DNA from: DYFC01 sp041658585
GTDB taxonomy: Bacteria > Nitrospirota > Thermodesulfovibrionia > Thermodesulfovibrionales > SM23-35
Reading direction: 5' to 3'
Assembly (NCBI GenBank): GCA_041658585.1
Contig: JBAZZX010000020.1
Location: 1-48,094, forward strand
DNA: 48,094 bases
Shown piece by piece: positions 23,465 through 32,127 of the stretch. Position 1 is the first letter of the stretch. Each line of letters begins with the position of its first letter. The translations under genes and the position numbers were made by a program. Below the pieces are notes generated by a model. It saw nothing but the letters and a program-made list of their open reading frames with translations, did not search any database and was not told the DNA's origin.

Positions 23465-24052
23465 TCGAGAATACGGTACTCTCAAGTAAGATTACATGGT
23501 TATAGGTAAATACGTTGACGGCGTTATAACAGAGAGGACAAGTGCTTTTACTATCCTGGTTATAATCAGACGAATTCCCCTGCGTGTCAGCAGTGCTTAC
23601 AGTTATACCCGGATTATCCGTACTGGAAATATCCACATAGCTTATCTGTTTCCCCTGCAATGAACAACCTTCTGTACAGCCACTACAGGCTATACTGTCC
23701 GCTAAGGGGATAAGGATATAGGCAAAAAGCACAAATACTATAAAAGATCTTTTCGCAGTATCAGAAAAATAGTACATGATTATTTTTAACATTTTGTTAT
23801 GAATAAAGCAATTTAATTAAATAATGTAAATTGTTTGTAAGTGCAAAGAGTAAGGATTTCGGTAGTAATACATCGGAGTAGAACTATTGAAATATACAGG
23901 CAGGCTTTCGTGCAATTGGCGTCTGCAATAATTGCCTGAGAATCAAGCCGTATCCCAACCTTAATGTGGAGTACAGGAATGAGGTATTAGCCCAAAAACC
24001 ATCTTATTCTTCTCTGCATCCTATATTCTATACGATGTTTTAACATTGTCGC

Positions 24053-24490
24053 CTACTGATCGGCAGGCGTCATAACCGTGTTGGGTGTCCCTCTTTCACC
24101 TGTGTAAAAGGCAATAAGCACTACCGGCGTCATGCCGAGGTTCTTTCCGTTATGAGGGATATTAACGACTTCTACAATAGCGTCGCCGGCAGTGAAATGG
24201 TAGGTGTTTCCTCCTTTTACCTCCACAGTCAGGTTCCCTTCCAAAACATAGGCGTAAAGGGGAACAGGATGGCTGTGCCACCCTGTTTCAGCGCCGGGCT
24301 TGATTTCCACTTTCATGGCGGTTATTTCAGGCCCTTGAGTATTCAGGTATTTCGCAGGGTAATTGCCGGTCGTTGTGGTTGTCTTCAAAATGAGCGTTGC
24401 TTTAACTCCGGAGTCATAGTCACCTGCCACGGCAATATATGGAACTCCGAAAATAAGAATAACTATTATAATGACGAGATATTTTCTCAT
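24053..24490 (-). CDS. Exported cupin-domain protein
   Basis: From the ATG with a GGGAGGA site (24490) the protein is 145 aa; an earlier in-frame ATG at 24535 has no such site. Residues 1-22 are a signal peptide (YLVIIIVILIFGVPYIAVAG). The mature part is one cupin barrel: motif 1 GAETGWHSHPVPLYAYVLEG with two His, and motif 2 GDAIVEVVNIPHNGKNLG with the third His. Periplasmic cupins of this size are common and bind a metal or small ligand; the role is unknown. It stands alone between the damaged region and the Hmc operon. Confidence 0.87.
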   Translation of the reverse strand: MRKYLVIIIVILIFGVPYIAVAGDYDSGVKATLILKTTTTTGNYPAKYLNTQGPEITAMKVEIKPGAETGWHSHPVPLYAYVLEGNLTVEVKGGNTYHFTAGDAIVEVVNIPHNGKNLGMTPVVLIAFYTGERGTPNTVMTPADQ

Positions 24491-24584
24491 GCAGTCCTCC
24501 CGAAGAGCTTTTTTGTATTGTAATAAACTAATCATAAGGAATCCAGAACTTTTAACCCGGATTATTTGTGAATTTTTCCGAGTA

Positions 24585-24710
24585 AACCGAGGATAGAGTA
24601 TTTGAGCTCATTCTCGGGCGTTCCTCCCTCCGAGGCTTTTGCCTCTCTATTTTTATATTCCGTATTTGACTATCGGCAAAAAAAACCGCTCAAATACTCT
24701 ATCCTCGGTT
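24585..24710. repeat. Miniature element with perfect 23-bp inverted ends (copy B)
   Basis: The 23-base ends at 24585-24607 (AACCGAGGATAGAGTATTTG...) and 24688-24710 are exact complements. The centre has the CGTTCCTCCCTCC tract and the GAGGC/GCCTC hairpin shared with copy A at 1-168. Weaker inverted similarity continues outside (ATTATTTGTGAA on the left, ATGAATAAT on the right). It has no ORF. It fills the 305-base gap between the cupin gene and the Hmc operon. Confidence 0.85.
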
Positions 24711-24795
24711 GCTGTTTCCGATTTTATGAATAATCGGTATTAAGAAAGTCGCGCAAATCGTCCGATGCGGATCGTTTTAATTGAGGACAGGCATA

Positions 24796-26010
24796 CTAAT
24801 GAGAAGGGTCATAATCCGGATGGTCATAGAGGATGGCCATGCGGTTGACGATCCACCGGAATGCAATGACCTCCATGGTGATAATGCCTACCGTTATGAC
24901 TACTTCCATCCAGTGTGGATAATACCGTTCCGGAGCGTTCCAGTTAAATGCAATGACCGAGGTGTTGATACGGTTCAATACGATACCGATTACCACAATG
25001 AAGGCCGTCCATCGGGCCATAGTTATTTTTTTATACCGGACGCTGTATGCAAACAGGAAGGCCGGGAGAAAAACCAGGCCGAGAATCTCGAAAAGGAACC
25101 AGTATCCATAAGGGGTGAAAAGGTACTTCCAGTTATTGGAGTGGGCCAGTCCGAAGAGTTTAAGGAAAAAATACGTGAACAGGGCAGCCGAAGCAGCCTT
25201 TGCAAGCCCTAAAGTAAGCCTGTCGAATTCGGCGGGATTGAGATGTTCAAGCTGCCTTTTAAATGCCTTGTGCGTAAGGCTGCTTTCAAAGATAACCATG
25301 GTGAGTCCGGCAATAATCGCGGAGAGCAGAAAATAGAGGGGCAGGAGTTCTGAATACCAAAGGGGATGCAGTTTTCCGGGCGCTACAAGGAACAATGCGC
25401 CCAGAGCGGACTGGTGACCTCCTGCTATGACGACGCCGAATACCGTTGCCCAGATTGCAAGTTTATGGAAAAAATCACGGAACTTTTTCAGGTTCAGCCA
25501 CTCAAAAAGGGCCGGGCTCCATTCGGTAAAAAGTATCATGATGTAGAGCGCAAAATGCCAGGCGATCAAAAACATGATGGAGGAAAAACCGAACGACACG
25601 ACCATGGGATACGGAAGCCGGTAATACCGTCCGAGATCAAAAAGAAGGCCGAATACGGAAAAGAGGTATCCGAGAAGGCTGGTAAGGATTGCGGGCTTCA
25701 CAAAATGCCGGTATTGCTTCATACCGAAAAGGTGGTATGCAGTGCCGATAACAAGGCCGCCTGCGGCAAGGGCGATGCCGCAAAGCACATCGATACCTAT
25801 CCAGATACCCCATGGATTCGTATCGGAAAGGTTTGTAGACGGACCGAGTCCGTATATGAATCTGTATATCATTACAGGAATTGAAACGATTAAAATAAGC
25901 GCTGCAATCGCATTAGAAATAGTAAAATTCGATTTTATATATTCCGGGAAAGTCATGCCGAGTAATATCTTATTTTGAACCCAGGAGGTGGAATCAGGTT
26001 TTCTGTTCAT
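24796..26010 (-). CDS. hmcC: HmcC/NrfD-like quinone-interacting membrane subunit
   Basis: From the ATG at 26010 the protein is 404 aa; the longer frame to 26088 would lie inside hmcB. It has about ten hydrophobic segments, the NrfD/PsrC (PF03916) fold of HmcC: NPWGIWIGIDVLCGIALAAG, then a conserved His in WHFALYIMILFTEWSP and GGHQSALGALFLV. Such subunits exchange electrons with menaquinone and take them from, or give them to, the FeS subunit. Its start overlaps the end of hmcB by 17 bases, so the two are translationally coupled. It is the last gene of the operon. Confidence 0.92.
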   Translation of the reverse strand: MNRKPDSTSWVQNKILLGMTFPEYIKSNFTISNAIAALILIVSIPVMIYRFIYGLGPSTNLSDTNPWGIWIGIDVLCGIALAAGGLVIGTAYHLFGMKQYRHFVKPAILTSLLGYLFSVFGLLFDLGRYYRLPYPMVVSFGFSSIMFLIAWHFALYIMILFTEWSPALFEWLNLKKFRDFFHKLAIWATVFGVVIAGGHQSALGALFLVAPGKLHPLWYSELLPLYFLLSAIIAGLTMVIFESSLTHKAFKRQLEHLNPAEFDRLTLGLAKAASAALFTYFFLKLFGLAHSNNWKYLFTPYGYWFLFEILGLVFLPAFLFAYSVRYKKITMARWTAFIVVIGIVLNRINTSVIAFNWNAPERYYPHWMEVVITVGIITMEVIAFRWIVNRMAILYDHPDYDPSH

Positions 26011-26932
26011 GCTTGCCTTCCTTCGTTGAATTAGCGTCCTGAGAGCTCTGCTTTTTCCGTATTTTTGATATTGCATGAAAAGCCGCAAACACGAGCGGCC
26101 ATGCAGCTACCACCTCGAAAACCTTTGTTATGAAGAGGAAACCCTTGCTTCTTTCCGGTATAGGCTTTTGCCCGATATCCGTTTTGAAGCCTATCAGATC
26201 AAAAGGTATTGCCGAGAGATACAACCAGCTCGTCCCGCCGACCTCATGCTCCCCGTAGACATGGTCGGTATATTTGTCGGGGTTGTTGCGTATCCTCTCA
26301 TGTGCAAGATTGATCAGGTCCTTTCTTTTGCCGAAGCGTAGGGTCTCGGTAGGGCAGATCTTCACGCACGCCGGAACGCCGCCTTCCTTGCCGGTCCTGT
26401 CAAAGCAAAAGGTGCATTTTGTAATGCGGGGATTGAGCGGTTCATAATATTCATATGCCGGTATATCGAAGGGACAGGCGACCATACAATACCGGCATCC
26501 GACGCAGACGCCTGCGTTATAGATAACCGCCCCCTTTTCCGTCTTTTTGAAGGCATCGACAAAACACGCAGCCTTGCAGCCCGGTTCTTCACAATGCATG
26601 CATTGCTTTTTTACGTATATGGGTTTTGAGTCTTTAGGATTGATAAAGCGGTTGACTACAGTAAAGGTCTGAGCGTGTGTCCTCCTTATAGCGTTAAAAA
26701 CGGTCTTATCCTCGAATGCTTTGACCGGTTGGTTCGGATTTTTATTCCACTCATTGCACGCCCATTCGCACTTTCTGCAGCCGATGCAGACTGTCGTGTC
26801 AACGAGCACTGCATATCGGTCGGACTCCGGGACGGGACCCTGGTCCGCAGATGTATGCGCACTGCTCCCGAGGACTGCGGTCCCCGCTATTGTCGCAGTT
26901 CTTTTAAGAAATTCTCTCCTGTTCATTCCCAT
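25994..26932 (-). CDS. hmcB: HmcB-like periplasmic ferredoxin with four [4Fe-4S] sites
   Basis: The protein is 312 aa. A twin-arginine signal MNRREFLKRTATIAG begins at residue 3. Four cysteine groups follow: CIGCRKCEWAC, CMHCEEPGCKAAC, CVGCRYCMVAC and CTFCFDRTGKEGGVPACVKIC, the DMSO-reductase-B-type arrangement. A C-terminal hydrophobic helix near 275-295 anchors it to the membrane. In Hmc it links the multihaem cytochrome with the NrfD-type subunit. It starts 15 bases after the small hmcD gene with a GGAG site. Confidence 0.93.
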   Translation of the reverse strand: MGMNRREFLKRTATIAGTAVLGSSAHTSADQGPVPESDRYAVLVDTTVCIGCRKCEWACNEWNKNPNQPVKAFEDKTVFNAIRRTHAQTFTVVNRFINPKDSKPIYVKKQCMHCEEPGCKAACFVDAFKKTEKGAVIYNAGVCVGCRYCMVACPFDIPAYEYYEPLNPRITKCTFCFDRTGKEGGVPACVKICPTETLRFGKRKDLINLAHERIRNNPDKYTDHVYGEHEVGGTSWLYLSAIPFDLIGFKTDIGQKPIPERSKGFLFITKVFEVVAAWPLVFAAFHAISKIRKKQSSQDANSTKEGKHEQKT

Positions 26933-26947
26933 CCGAAATACTCCATT

Positions 26948-27073
26948 TTATTCGTCTCCGTCAATCCTGTCAGTACTTAGGAACTTGTAGAAAATAATAA
27001 AAATAAATAGAAACAGAACGGCTATCATATATTCATAGCCTTTTGCGCTCAATATCTGATCAAAAATATACAT
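26948..27073 (-). CDS. hmcD: HmcD-like small membrane protein, 41 aa
   Basis: The ATG at 27073 directly follows the stop codon of hmcA (TAG-ATG), and the frame ends with TAA at 26948-26950. The product has a short start, one transmembrane helix (YMIAVLFLFIFIIFYKFL) and an acidic tail. A very small one-helix protein inside the operon is also found in the Hmc operon of Desulfovibrio (HmcD, 48 aa). Position and topology, rather than sequence identity, support the name. Confidence 0.75.
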   Translation of the reverse strand: MYIFDQILSAKGYEYMIAVLFLFIFIIFYKFLSTDRIDGDE

Positions 27074-28714
27074 CTAAACACCCCTTTGGGAAATAGTCTG
27101 GATATTGTCCGTATCCGTCAAAAGGTCTTTCGGCTGCAGGACCTTTTCTTTATGGCAATCCGCACATCCTTTTTCTTTGATATCCATTTTTTCATGACAG
27201 GTCAGGCATTGACGGTGATAAGCGGCAAGGAGCCTCGGCCTATTCGGATTTTTTGCATCGAATACAATTGAATGACAGTTTCTGCAATAAGGTGGTTTGT
27301 TATCCTTAGCCTCAGCTTCGACCGCGCTCTGATGATGGCATCCTCTGCATGTTGTCTGCATGGTGCGATGAAAAGAAGCCGCCAGCTTCGAGTCATTCGA
27401 GACTTCCGCCAGCTTCCTGATAATTTTTATATGAGGGAATTTAGAAGGTCCATATTGCTTTTCAAGAATTTTGATCGTTACCTCTTCAGGGACCTTCTTG
27501 GGGTCAAGCGATGTGACTGAAATCCGTTTGCCTGTTATCAGGCCTTCCTTCCTGCCGCTGTGGCAGACGGTACAGGTTTCCTTTTTCGGCCCTTTTGACT
27601 GTATATCCATATCAGGCAGATTATGATGGCATCCGGCGCACTTTTTGCCGGCCTTGCTTTTCTTATGGCATCCGGCACAACTGCCGTCTGAAGATGCGTC
27701 ATGATAAGCATTGGTCAGACTGATCCATTTCCCTTCAGAGGACCCGACCATGCCGTGGCATTTCTTGCATGCCTGCAATGTTTCATGATGACAGGACCGG
27801 CAGGTCTTTGTATTTTTTTCGTGGAATGCATGGTCAAAGGAAACGCCTTTCATTTTAGCGTCTTCGATACTAATAAAAGGCCTTTTCGGCTGCTCCCGCT
27901 CGGGTCTGGGGGTCTCTGCAAGTTCCCGGACCGTTTTATATTTGCCGGTGTGGCATTTCATACAATCGACAGGTCCCGCTTTATCACCCGCTTTAATATA
28001 ACTCAGGTGACAATTGACGCATTGCCTGTGTGAAACCTTCTTCATGGAAAGTCCTTTTTTGGCCGCTGCCTGCGTTATAGCTGATAATTCAGGTCCCCTT
28101 TTCTTTCCGAGATCATGGCAGTAATAACAGGATTCCTCGGCGCCCTGCTCATATATCAGTCGCAATGATTCATCTTCTTCTAATGGATCATAGGTGTGAT
28201 GACACGCACCGCAATCATCCTTGCCTTTCTTCTCTTTCAGTGTTTTGACATGCTTGTCATGATAGGCAAAGTCGAACTCAAACACCGGATATTTTATGGT
28301 TAAAGCTTCAAATCTCTTCACATGACAATCACCGCAGCGGACGGGAAGCGCTTTGTTTTTTTTCCTGATTAGCTTTTTGTGGCAGTTGATGCATTTTTCA
28401 TGATATAAATCCTCTATTTCTTTTGCAGTCCTGTTTGCCGCGCTGAAGGGGAAATCAAAGATGTAATTTCCTTCCGGTGTAAGAGTATGACATTTTTCAC
28501 AGCCGTCTTTTTTAAAGGCTGCTGCATGAAGTCCATGGTCGAATACAACCTGCGGACGCTCCAATGTGCCGAATATCTCCGTATGAGCGATCACAAGTTT
28601 TTCGGACATCTTATTGTTGGATGGCTTATTACCCTCACCGGAATAAACACTTGCCAGAAATAACAACACGATGACGGTCATCGCCGACAATATGATGAGC
28701 AGTCTTTTTTTCAT
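27074..28714 (-). CDS. hmcA: HmcA, 16-haem high-molecular-weight cytochrome c
   Basis: The protein is 546 aa. Residues 1-24 are a signal peptide (LLIILSAMTVIVLLFLASVY). I count sixteen CxxCH haem motifs: CEKCH, CINCH, CGDCH, CGACH, CYYCH, CVNCH, CMKCH, CRSCH, CKKCH, CAGCH (twice), CTVCH, CRGCH, CRNCH, CLTCH and CADCH. Haem number and length agree with HmcA of Desulfovibrio. It collects electrons in the periplasm, usually from hydrogenase through a small cytochrome c3, and passes them to the membrane subunits. The position between the CCG subunit and hmcD differs from the Desulfovibrio order, where hmcA is first. The stop codon touches the hmcD start. Confidence 0.95.
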   Translation of the reverse strand: MKKRLLIILSAMTVIVLLFLASVYSGEGNKPSNNKMSEKLVIAHTEIFGTLERPQVVFDHGLHAAAFKKDGCEKCHTLTPEGNYIFDFPFSAANRTAKEIEDLYHEKCINCHKKLIRKKNKALPVRCGDCHVKRFEALTIKYPVFEFDFAYHDKHVKTLKEKKGKDDCGACHHTYDPLEEDESLRLIYEQGAEESCYYCHDLGKKRGPELSAITQAAAKKGLSMKKVSHRQCVNCHLSYIKAGDKAGPVDCMKCHTGKYKTVRELAETPRPEREQPKRPFISIEDAKMKGVSFDHAFHEKNTKTCRSCHHETLQACKKCHGMVGSSEGKWISLTNAYHDASSDGSCAGCHKKSKAGKKCAGCHHNLPDMDIQSKGPKKETCTVCHSGRKEGLITGKRISVTSLDPKKVPEEVTIKILEKQYGPSKFPHIKIIRKLAEVSNDSKLAASFHRTMQTTCRGCHHQSAVEAEAKDNKPPYCRNCHSIVFDAKNPNRPRLLAAYHRQCLTCHEKMDIKEKGCADCHKEKVLQPKDLLTDTDNIQTISQRGV

Positions 28715-28763
28715 CCCCCAGCCTTCAACCTTTGTTTTTTACCATCATCAATAAAGGTTTTTT

Positions 28764-30113
28764 TCATCCTTCATCCTTTGTCTTTATAACCCTCATCTCT
28801 TCCGGCACATACATGTTTTGCACCAGTATTTCACTGATAAACATAACGCGCATATCGAGTTTATAGTAATGGATCATATCTTCAATTGTTTTGTGACAAC
28901 TGTGACAGGGGGTAATAACAATCTTCGCGCCGGTAGCTTTCAACTGGTTGATCTTTGTTCGTCCGCCTTCCATTCTTATGAACTTCCATAGCGGGCCGTA
29001 GTTGATAACTCCCGAACCGGCGCAGCAGCAATAATTATGCTCAAGTCTTGGGTTGACGTCCCTAAAGTCCTCACATGTCGCATTTACAATAGATCGCAGC
29101 ATCCCGCCAAGACCCCGGTTCCTGACGATACTGCACGGGTCCTGGACCGTCACAGGCTCCTTTATCTTTTTTGCAATTTTGATCTTCCCGTCTCTGATGA
29201 GCTCATAAAAAAACTGGGTGGGCTGGAAATAAGGTACAGGCGGCTGTTTCCAGCCTAACCACCGGGAGCCGTCATATACCGCTGCTCTGAATGAATGGCC
29301 GCATTCACTCGTCATGATCTTCTTAACCTTGAGCTTCATTGCAGCTTCAAAGTGCATTCTTTCGACCATACCCATCGTTTCATTGTCCCCGACATGCATC
29401 GCCTGATTCGTGCTGTCCCAGCCATCAAAAGAAGGCATGGTCCAATCAACGCCGGCTACGTTAAGAATATAAGCGATATTGGACAAAAGGTTTATCTTGA
29501 ACTTCGCCTCAAGGCTATGCGGAGAATACATAACCTCGGCACCGACTTTGTCAAGCGGGATACGGGCGTTTTTAATCTCCATCCTGAGTTCGTCCTCAAT
29601 AAACTGGACCGTATCCACCCAATCATCCTGTGCAAGCCACGATTGTGTGTATGTATACATGTGACTGTTCGCCTGGTCCTGCAAATACTGCGGCACAACG
29701 CCAAGAAGACCGCATATGCGGCGGACAATGTTAAGCATATAAGCTATATCTATGCCAAAGGGACAGTACATGCTGCAACGCCTGCAGATATTGCATTCGG
29801 CATAGGCTATGCGGGCGTACATTTTTACGTCTTCCGCATCAACCTTCCCTTTTCTTTTCAGCATGTCCCATAGCGTCTGCCTGATCTTTGCCACAGGAGC
29901 ATAGCTCGGGTCCCTCCTGTAGGAAAGGAAATAATGGCAGGCTTCCGAACAAAGACCACAGTGGATGCAGGTCTCGACAAAGGTCTTCAATCTTACGTCC
30001 GCTTCTTTTTCAAGGACCCATTGTATGACCTTTTCAATTTTCTCAGGGGTGAGTTTTTTTGCGTTCTCTTCAAAGCCGGGATCAGCAACCTTTTTCCTCT
30101 GAATTTTAATCAT
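28764..30113 (-). CDS. HmcF/TmcB-like cytoplasmic FeS protein with CCG domain
   Basis: The protein is 449 aa and soluble. Two [4Fe-4S] motifs occur in the N-terminal third: CIHCGLCSEACHYF near 47 and CNICRRCSMYCPFG near 110. The remainder is heterodisulfide-reductase HdrD-like, with EHNYCCCAGSGVINYG near 353 and PCHSCHKTIEDM near 397, forming the cysteine-rich CCG site for a special 4Fe cluster. In Hmc and Tmc this subunit faces the cytoplasm and probably hands electrons to sulfate-reduction or disulfide partners. Only one full CCG region is clear. It starts 29 bases after the cytochrome b-like gene. HmcF and TmcB are too alike to separate by eye. Confidence 0.9.
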   Translation of the reverse strand: MIKIQRKKVADPGFEENAKKLTPEKIEKVIQWVLEKEADVRLKTFVETCIHCGLCSEACHYFLSYRRDPSYAPVAKIRQTLWDMLKRKGKVDAEDVKMYARIAYAECNICRRCSMYCPFGIDIAYMLNIVRRICGLLGVVPQYLQDQANSHMYTYTQSWLAQDDWVDTVQFIEDELRMEIKNARIPLDKVGAEVMYSPHSLEAKFKINLLSNIAYILNVAGVDWTMPSFDGWDSTNQAMHVGDNETMGMVERMHFEAAMKLKVKKIMTSECGHSFRAAVYDGSRWLGWKQPPVPYFQPTQFFYELIRDGKIKIAKKIKEPVTVQDPCSIVRNRGLGGMLRSIVNATCEDFRDVNPRLEHNYCCCAGSGVINYGPLWKFIRMEGGRTKINQLKATGAKIVITPCHSCHKTIEDMIHYYKLDMRVMFISEILVQNMYVPEEMRVIKTKDEG

Positions 30114-30142
30114 TCATCATCCCCTGTAACCTGTCTTTTCAT

Positions 30143-30820
30143 CTAATAATCCCTTGAATGGCGGACAGCTCCAAAGTCGGAACCCGTATATGCCCTGGTC
30201 AACCAGAAAAATAGCATATGGCTTAATCTCGTGAACGGGATTGCCGCCAACATAATTTCCCCTGAAAAAATATGGAGGGCCACCATAAGCTTGTAGTCAA
30301 AAAACAATTGATGATATGCCAGGAAACCGGAGACGAACGGCGCGGCAGCGATTGCGAGTATAACAAAATCCGATGCAAAGGTAACAAACCGCACCTCGGG
30401 AGTAACAAGTCTCCGTATCATGAAAATAACGACACAAACGATAACGGTCAGGGTCATTATATCGGCTACCCTTTCAGAAACAGACCATAACCTTATCTGC
30501 CATGAATTATACCAGAGTTTATTGTGTGCAAGAAGTACCAGCGGGGCAACGATTAAACAGCCATGGAAAAGAAAGGCTACCAGAGTAAACCACGGATGTT
30601 TTCTCATGTTCGTACTGGCAAAAGGGACCGTCCAGTGAAAGATCGATCGCAGACTGTATTTAAGGCTCATATACGTGCTGATAACTTTGACCTTCTTTGC
30701 CTTTGACAGCAGAGAGCTTATCCGGTAGATACTGCCCCCGGCAAAAATAATGAACGAAACCCATACCATAGGGCCTTTTAAAAAGTCATAGAGTTCTAAA
30801 CTTGTCAGGAAATCATACAT
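30143..30820 (-). CDS. HmcE/TmcC-like NarI-type membrane cytochrome b
   Basis: From the ATG at 30820 the protein is 225 aa; a longer frame to 30877 would overlap the upstream gene. Five hydrophobic helices are visible, with His residues placed as in NarI-type haem b proteins: FHGCLIVAPLVLL, AYHQLFFDYK, LHIFSGEIML and LSHMLFFW. This subunit moves electrons between haem b, menaquinone and the CCG subunit next to it. The start lies two bases after the upstream stop (TGA-TT-ATG), indicating translational coupling with the TmcD-like gene. Confidence 0.88.
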   Translation of the reverse strand: MYDFLTSLELYDFLKGPMVWVSFIIFAGGSIYRISSLLSKAKKVKVISTYMSLKYSLRSIFHWTVPFASTNMRKHPWFTLVAFLFHGCLIVAPLVLLAHNKLWYNSWQIRLWSVSERVADIMTLTVIVCVVIFMIRRLVTPEVRFVTFASDFVILAIAAAPFVSGFLAYHQLFFDYKLMVALHIFSGEIMLAAIPFTRLSHMLFFWLTRAYTGSDFGAVRHSRDY

Positions 30821-30822
30821 AA

Positions 30823-32082
30823 TCAAATCTCGTTTACCGGCACTATTCTTCTGTAATACTTCCCACCCTCTATACATCTAACCAGGAGCTTTGTTCCATC
30901 AGGACTAAAAACCGGGTCCCAGAGTTCATCAAAGGAATGCTTCCCGATTCTCCCGTCAACTACAATCATATATCTGCCGTTGAGTTCCGCTTTCGCCGAT
31001 ATAATGCTGCTGTCAAGGCTGAATATCGGGTCCCAAAGCATATCAAAATCCGTATCCCATGTCTTTCCATCCACGGCAATTGTGTACCTGTCGTTATCTT
31101 TTACGATTGCGGCAACCCTGTTGCCGTCAGGACTGAATATTGGGAAGAAAACCGCATCACCGAATGTTTTTTGCCAGGGAGAACCGTCAACCATTATAGT
31201 CCATCTGCCAAATTCGGGAGCAACGACGGCTGCTATCTTTGCGCCATCAGGGCTATATCTCTGCCCCCATACCTGGCTGAAATATCTGTCCCATATCGGG
31301 GTCCCGTTGAGAGCCAGTGTCCAGCCTCTGCCGGTTTTGACCGGCGCAACGACTTCGCCGGTCTGCATTTTAAAGACAGGCTCCCATACACAGAGAAATG
31401 TCTCCTGCCATAAGACTCCGTCTACTGCAATGGTAAATTCCATAGGCTTCAGCTTCACGCCTGCTGCCGCACTGCCGCCGTCCGGGCTGAAGGTAATACC
31501 CCAAATACTCAGGAACTTTGTGTCCCAGGGCTTGCCGTCTACAGCAACGGTAAGTACCTTGTCGGCATAGCCGGCAATATCCAGGGAGGCAACCCGTTTT
31601 GTTTTGACACGGGATGCAGTTCTCCTGCCGTCAGGACTCATGATCACATCTCGTGCTTCAAAAAACTTGTTCTCCCAGTCCCTGCCGTTTAATGATATCC
31701 CGAATTCATTATCTTTCTTTATATTCACTGCGATGTATTTACCGTCAGAACTGAAAGTCAGATTCCACACAAAATCATATGTTTCTTCCCATGGCGTTTG
31801 ATCGACAATGAGAGTCCATTCATAGTTCTGCAATGCAGCGCATACCAGACGGCCGTCAGGAGAGAATCTGAGAGGCCATACCTTTTCATAGGTGTTTTCC
31901 CAAATTTTACCATTTATACAGGGGACGGCCTTTTTATTTTCAATCTCGACGACGGCGGCTATCTTTTCTCCGTCATTACTGACCGCAAACTCCTGCACAA
32001 CCGGGAATCTATTTTTCCAGCCGGCAACATCAGAAATACATTTTTCTTCCGTCCACCAATCCCAACTCTCAATTTCAGCCAT
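30823..32082 (-). CDS. TmcD-like Trp-rich repeat protein (WD40-like propeller)
   Basis: The protein is 419 aa without signal peptide. It is built from eight or nine repeats of about 45 residues, each with a FSPDG-like turn, a short strand and a Trp pattern such as VDGKPWDTKFLSIWGITFSP and VDGSPWQKTFGDAVFFPIF. Trp content is unusually high, as reported for TmcD of the Desulfovibrio Tmc complex. The fold is probably a seven- or eight-blade beta-propeller that docks complex subunits on the cytoplasmic side. It is the first gene of the operon, with an AAGGA site at the start, and is coupled to the cytochrome b-like gene. Naming as TmcD-like rests on Trp richness and context. Confidence 0.8.
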   Translation of the reverse strand: MAEIESWDWWTEEKCISDVAGWKNRFPVVQEFAVSNDGEKIAAVVEIENKKAVPCINGKIWENTYEKVWPLRFSPDGRLVCAALQNYEWTLIVDQTPWEETYDFVWNLTFSSDGKYIAVNIKKDNEFGISLNGRDWENKFFEARDVIMSPDGRRTASRVKTKRVASLDIAGYADKVLTVAVDGKPWDTKFLSIWGITFSPDGGSAAAGVKLKPMEFTIAVDGVLWQETFLCVWEPVFKMQTGEVVAPVKTGRGWTLALNGTPIWDRYFSQVWGQRYSPDGAKIAAVVAPEFGRWTIMVDGSPWQKTFGDAVFFPIFSPDGNRVAAIVKDNDRYTIAVDGKTWDTDFDMLWDPIFSLDSSIISAKAELNGRYMIVVDGRIGKHSFDELWDPVFSPDGTKLLVRCIEGGKYYRRIVPVNEI

Positions 32083-32127
32083 GAATTATTCCTTATTCAG
32101 AGACCGCCAATAATTGACTATCACTTT

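Larger units (their letters stand above)
22112..23486. mobile_element. Insertion sequence with 18-bp ends and 8-bp target duplication
   Basis: The ends CTTGAGAGTACCGTATTC (22112-22129) and its exact complement (23469-23486) bound a 1375-bp element. TAAGATTA is duplicated directly outside at 22104-22111 and 23487-23494. Inside are a DDE transposase gene on the minus strand, broken by an internal deletion, and a DUF6788 gene on the plus strand. Perfect ends and duplication point to a fairly recent insertion, while the deletion makes it immobile without help. Confidence 0.92.
22017..23792 (-). pseudogene. Secreted Cys-rich protein gene split by an insertion sequence
   Basis: The front part (23792 to 23487) encodes a signal peptide (RSFIVFVLFAYILIPLADS), then CSGCTEGC and CPLCYNAVNVFTYNHV. 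It is interrupted by the IS at 22112-23486. Removing the IS and one copy of the 8-bp duplication restores one open frame, which continues at 22111-22017 as FSALYSVIQPISEV and ends in FLINKPPRA. The rebuilt protein is about 135 aa. A CxxC-type pair after an export signal suggests a periplasmic metal-binding or redox protein; the family is not one I can name with certainty. It lies upstream of the resB remnant on the same strand. Confidence 0.75.

Noticed and set aside
25994..26088. HmcC start at 26088.
   Set aside because: This would place 26 residues inside hmcB with basic, non-family sequence; the ATG at 26010 begins the conserved part.
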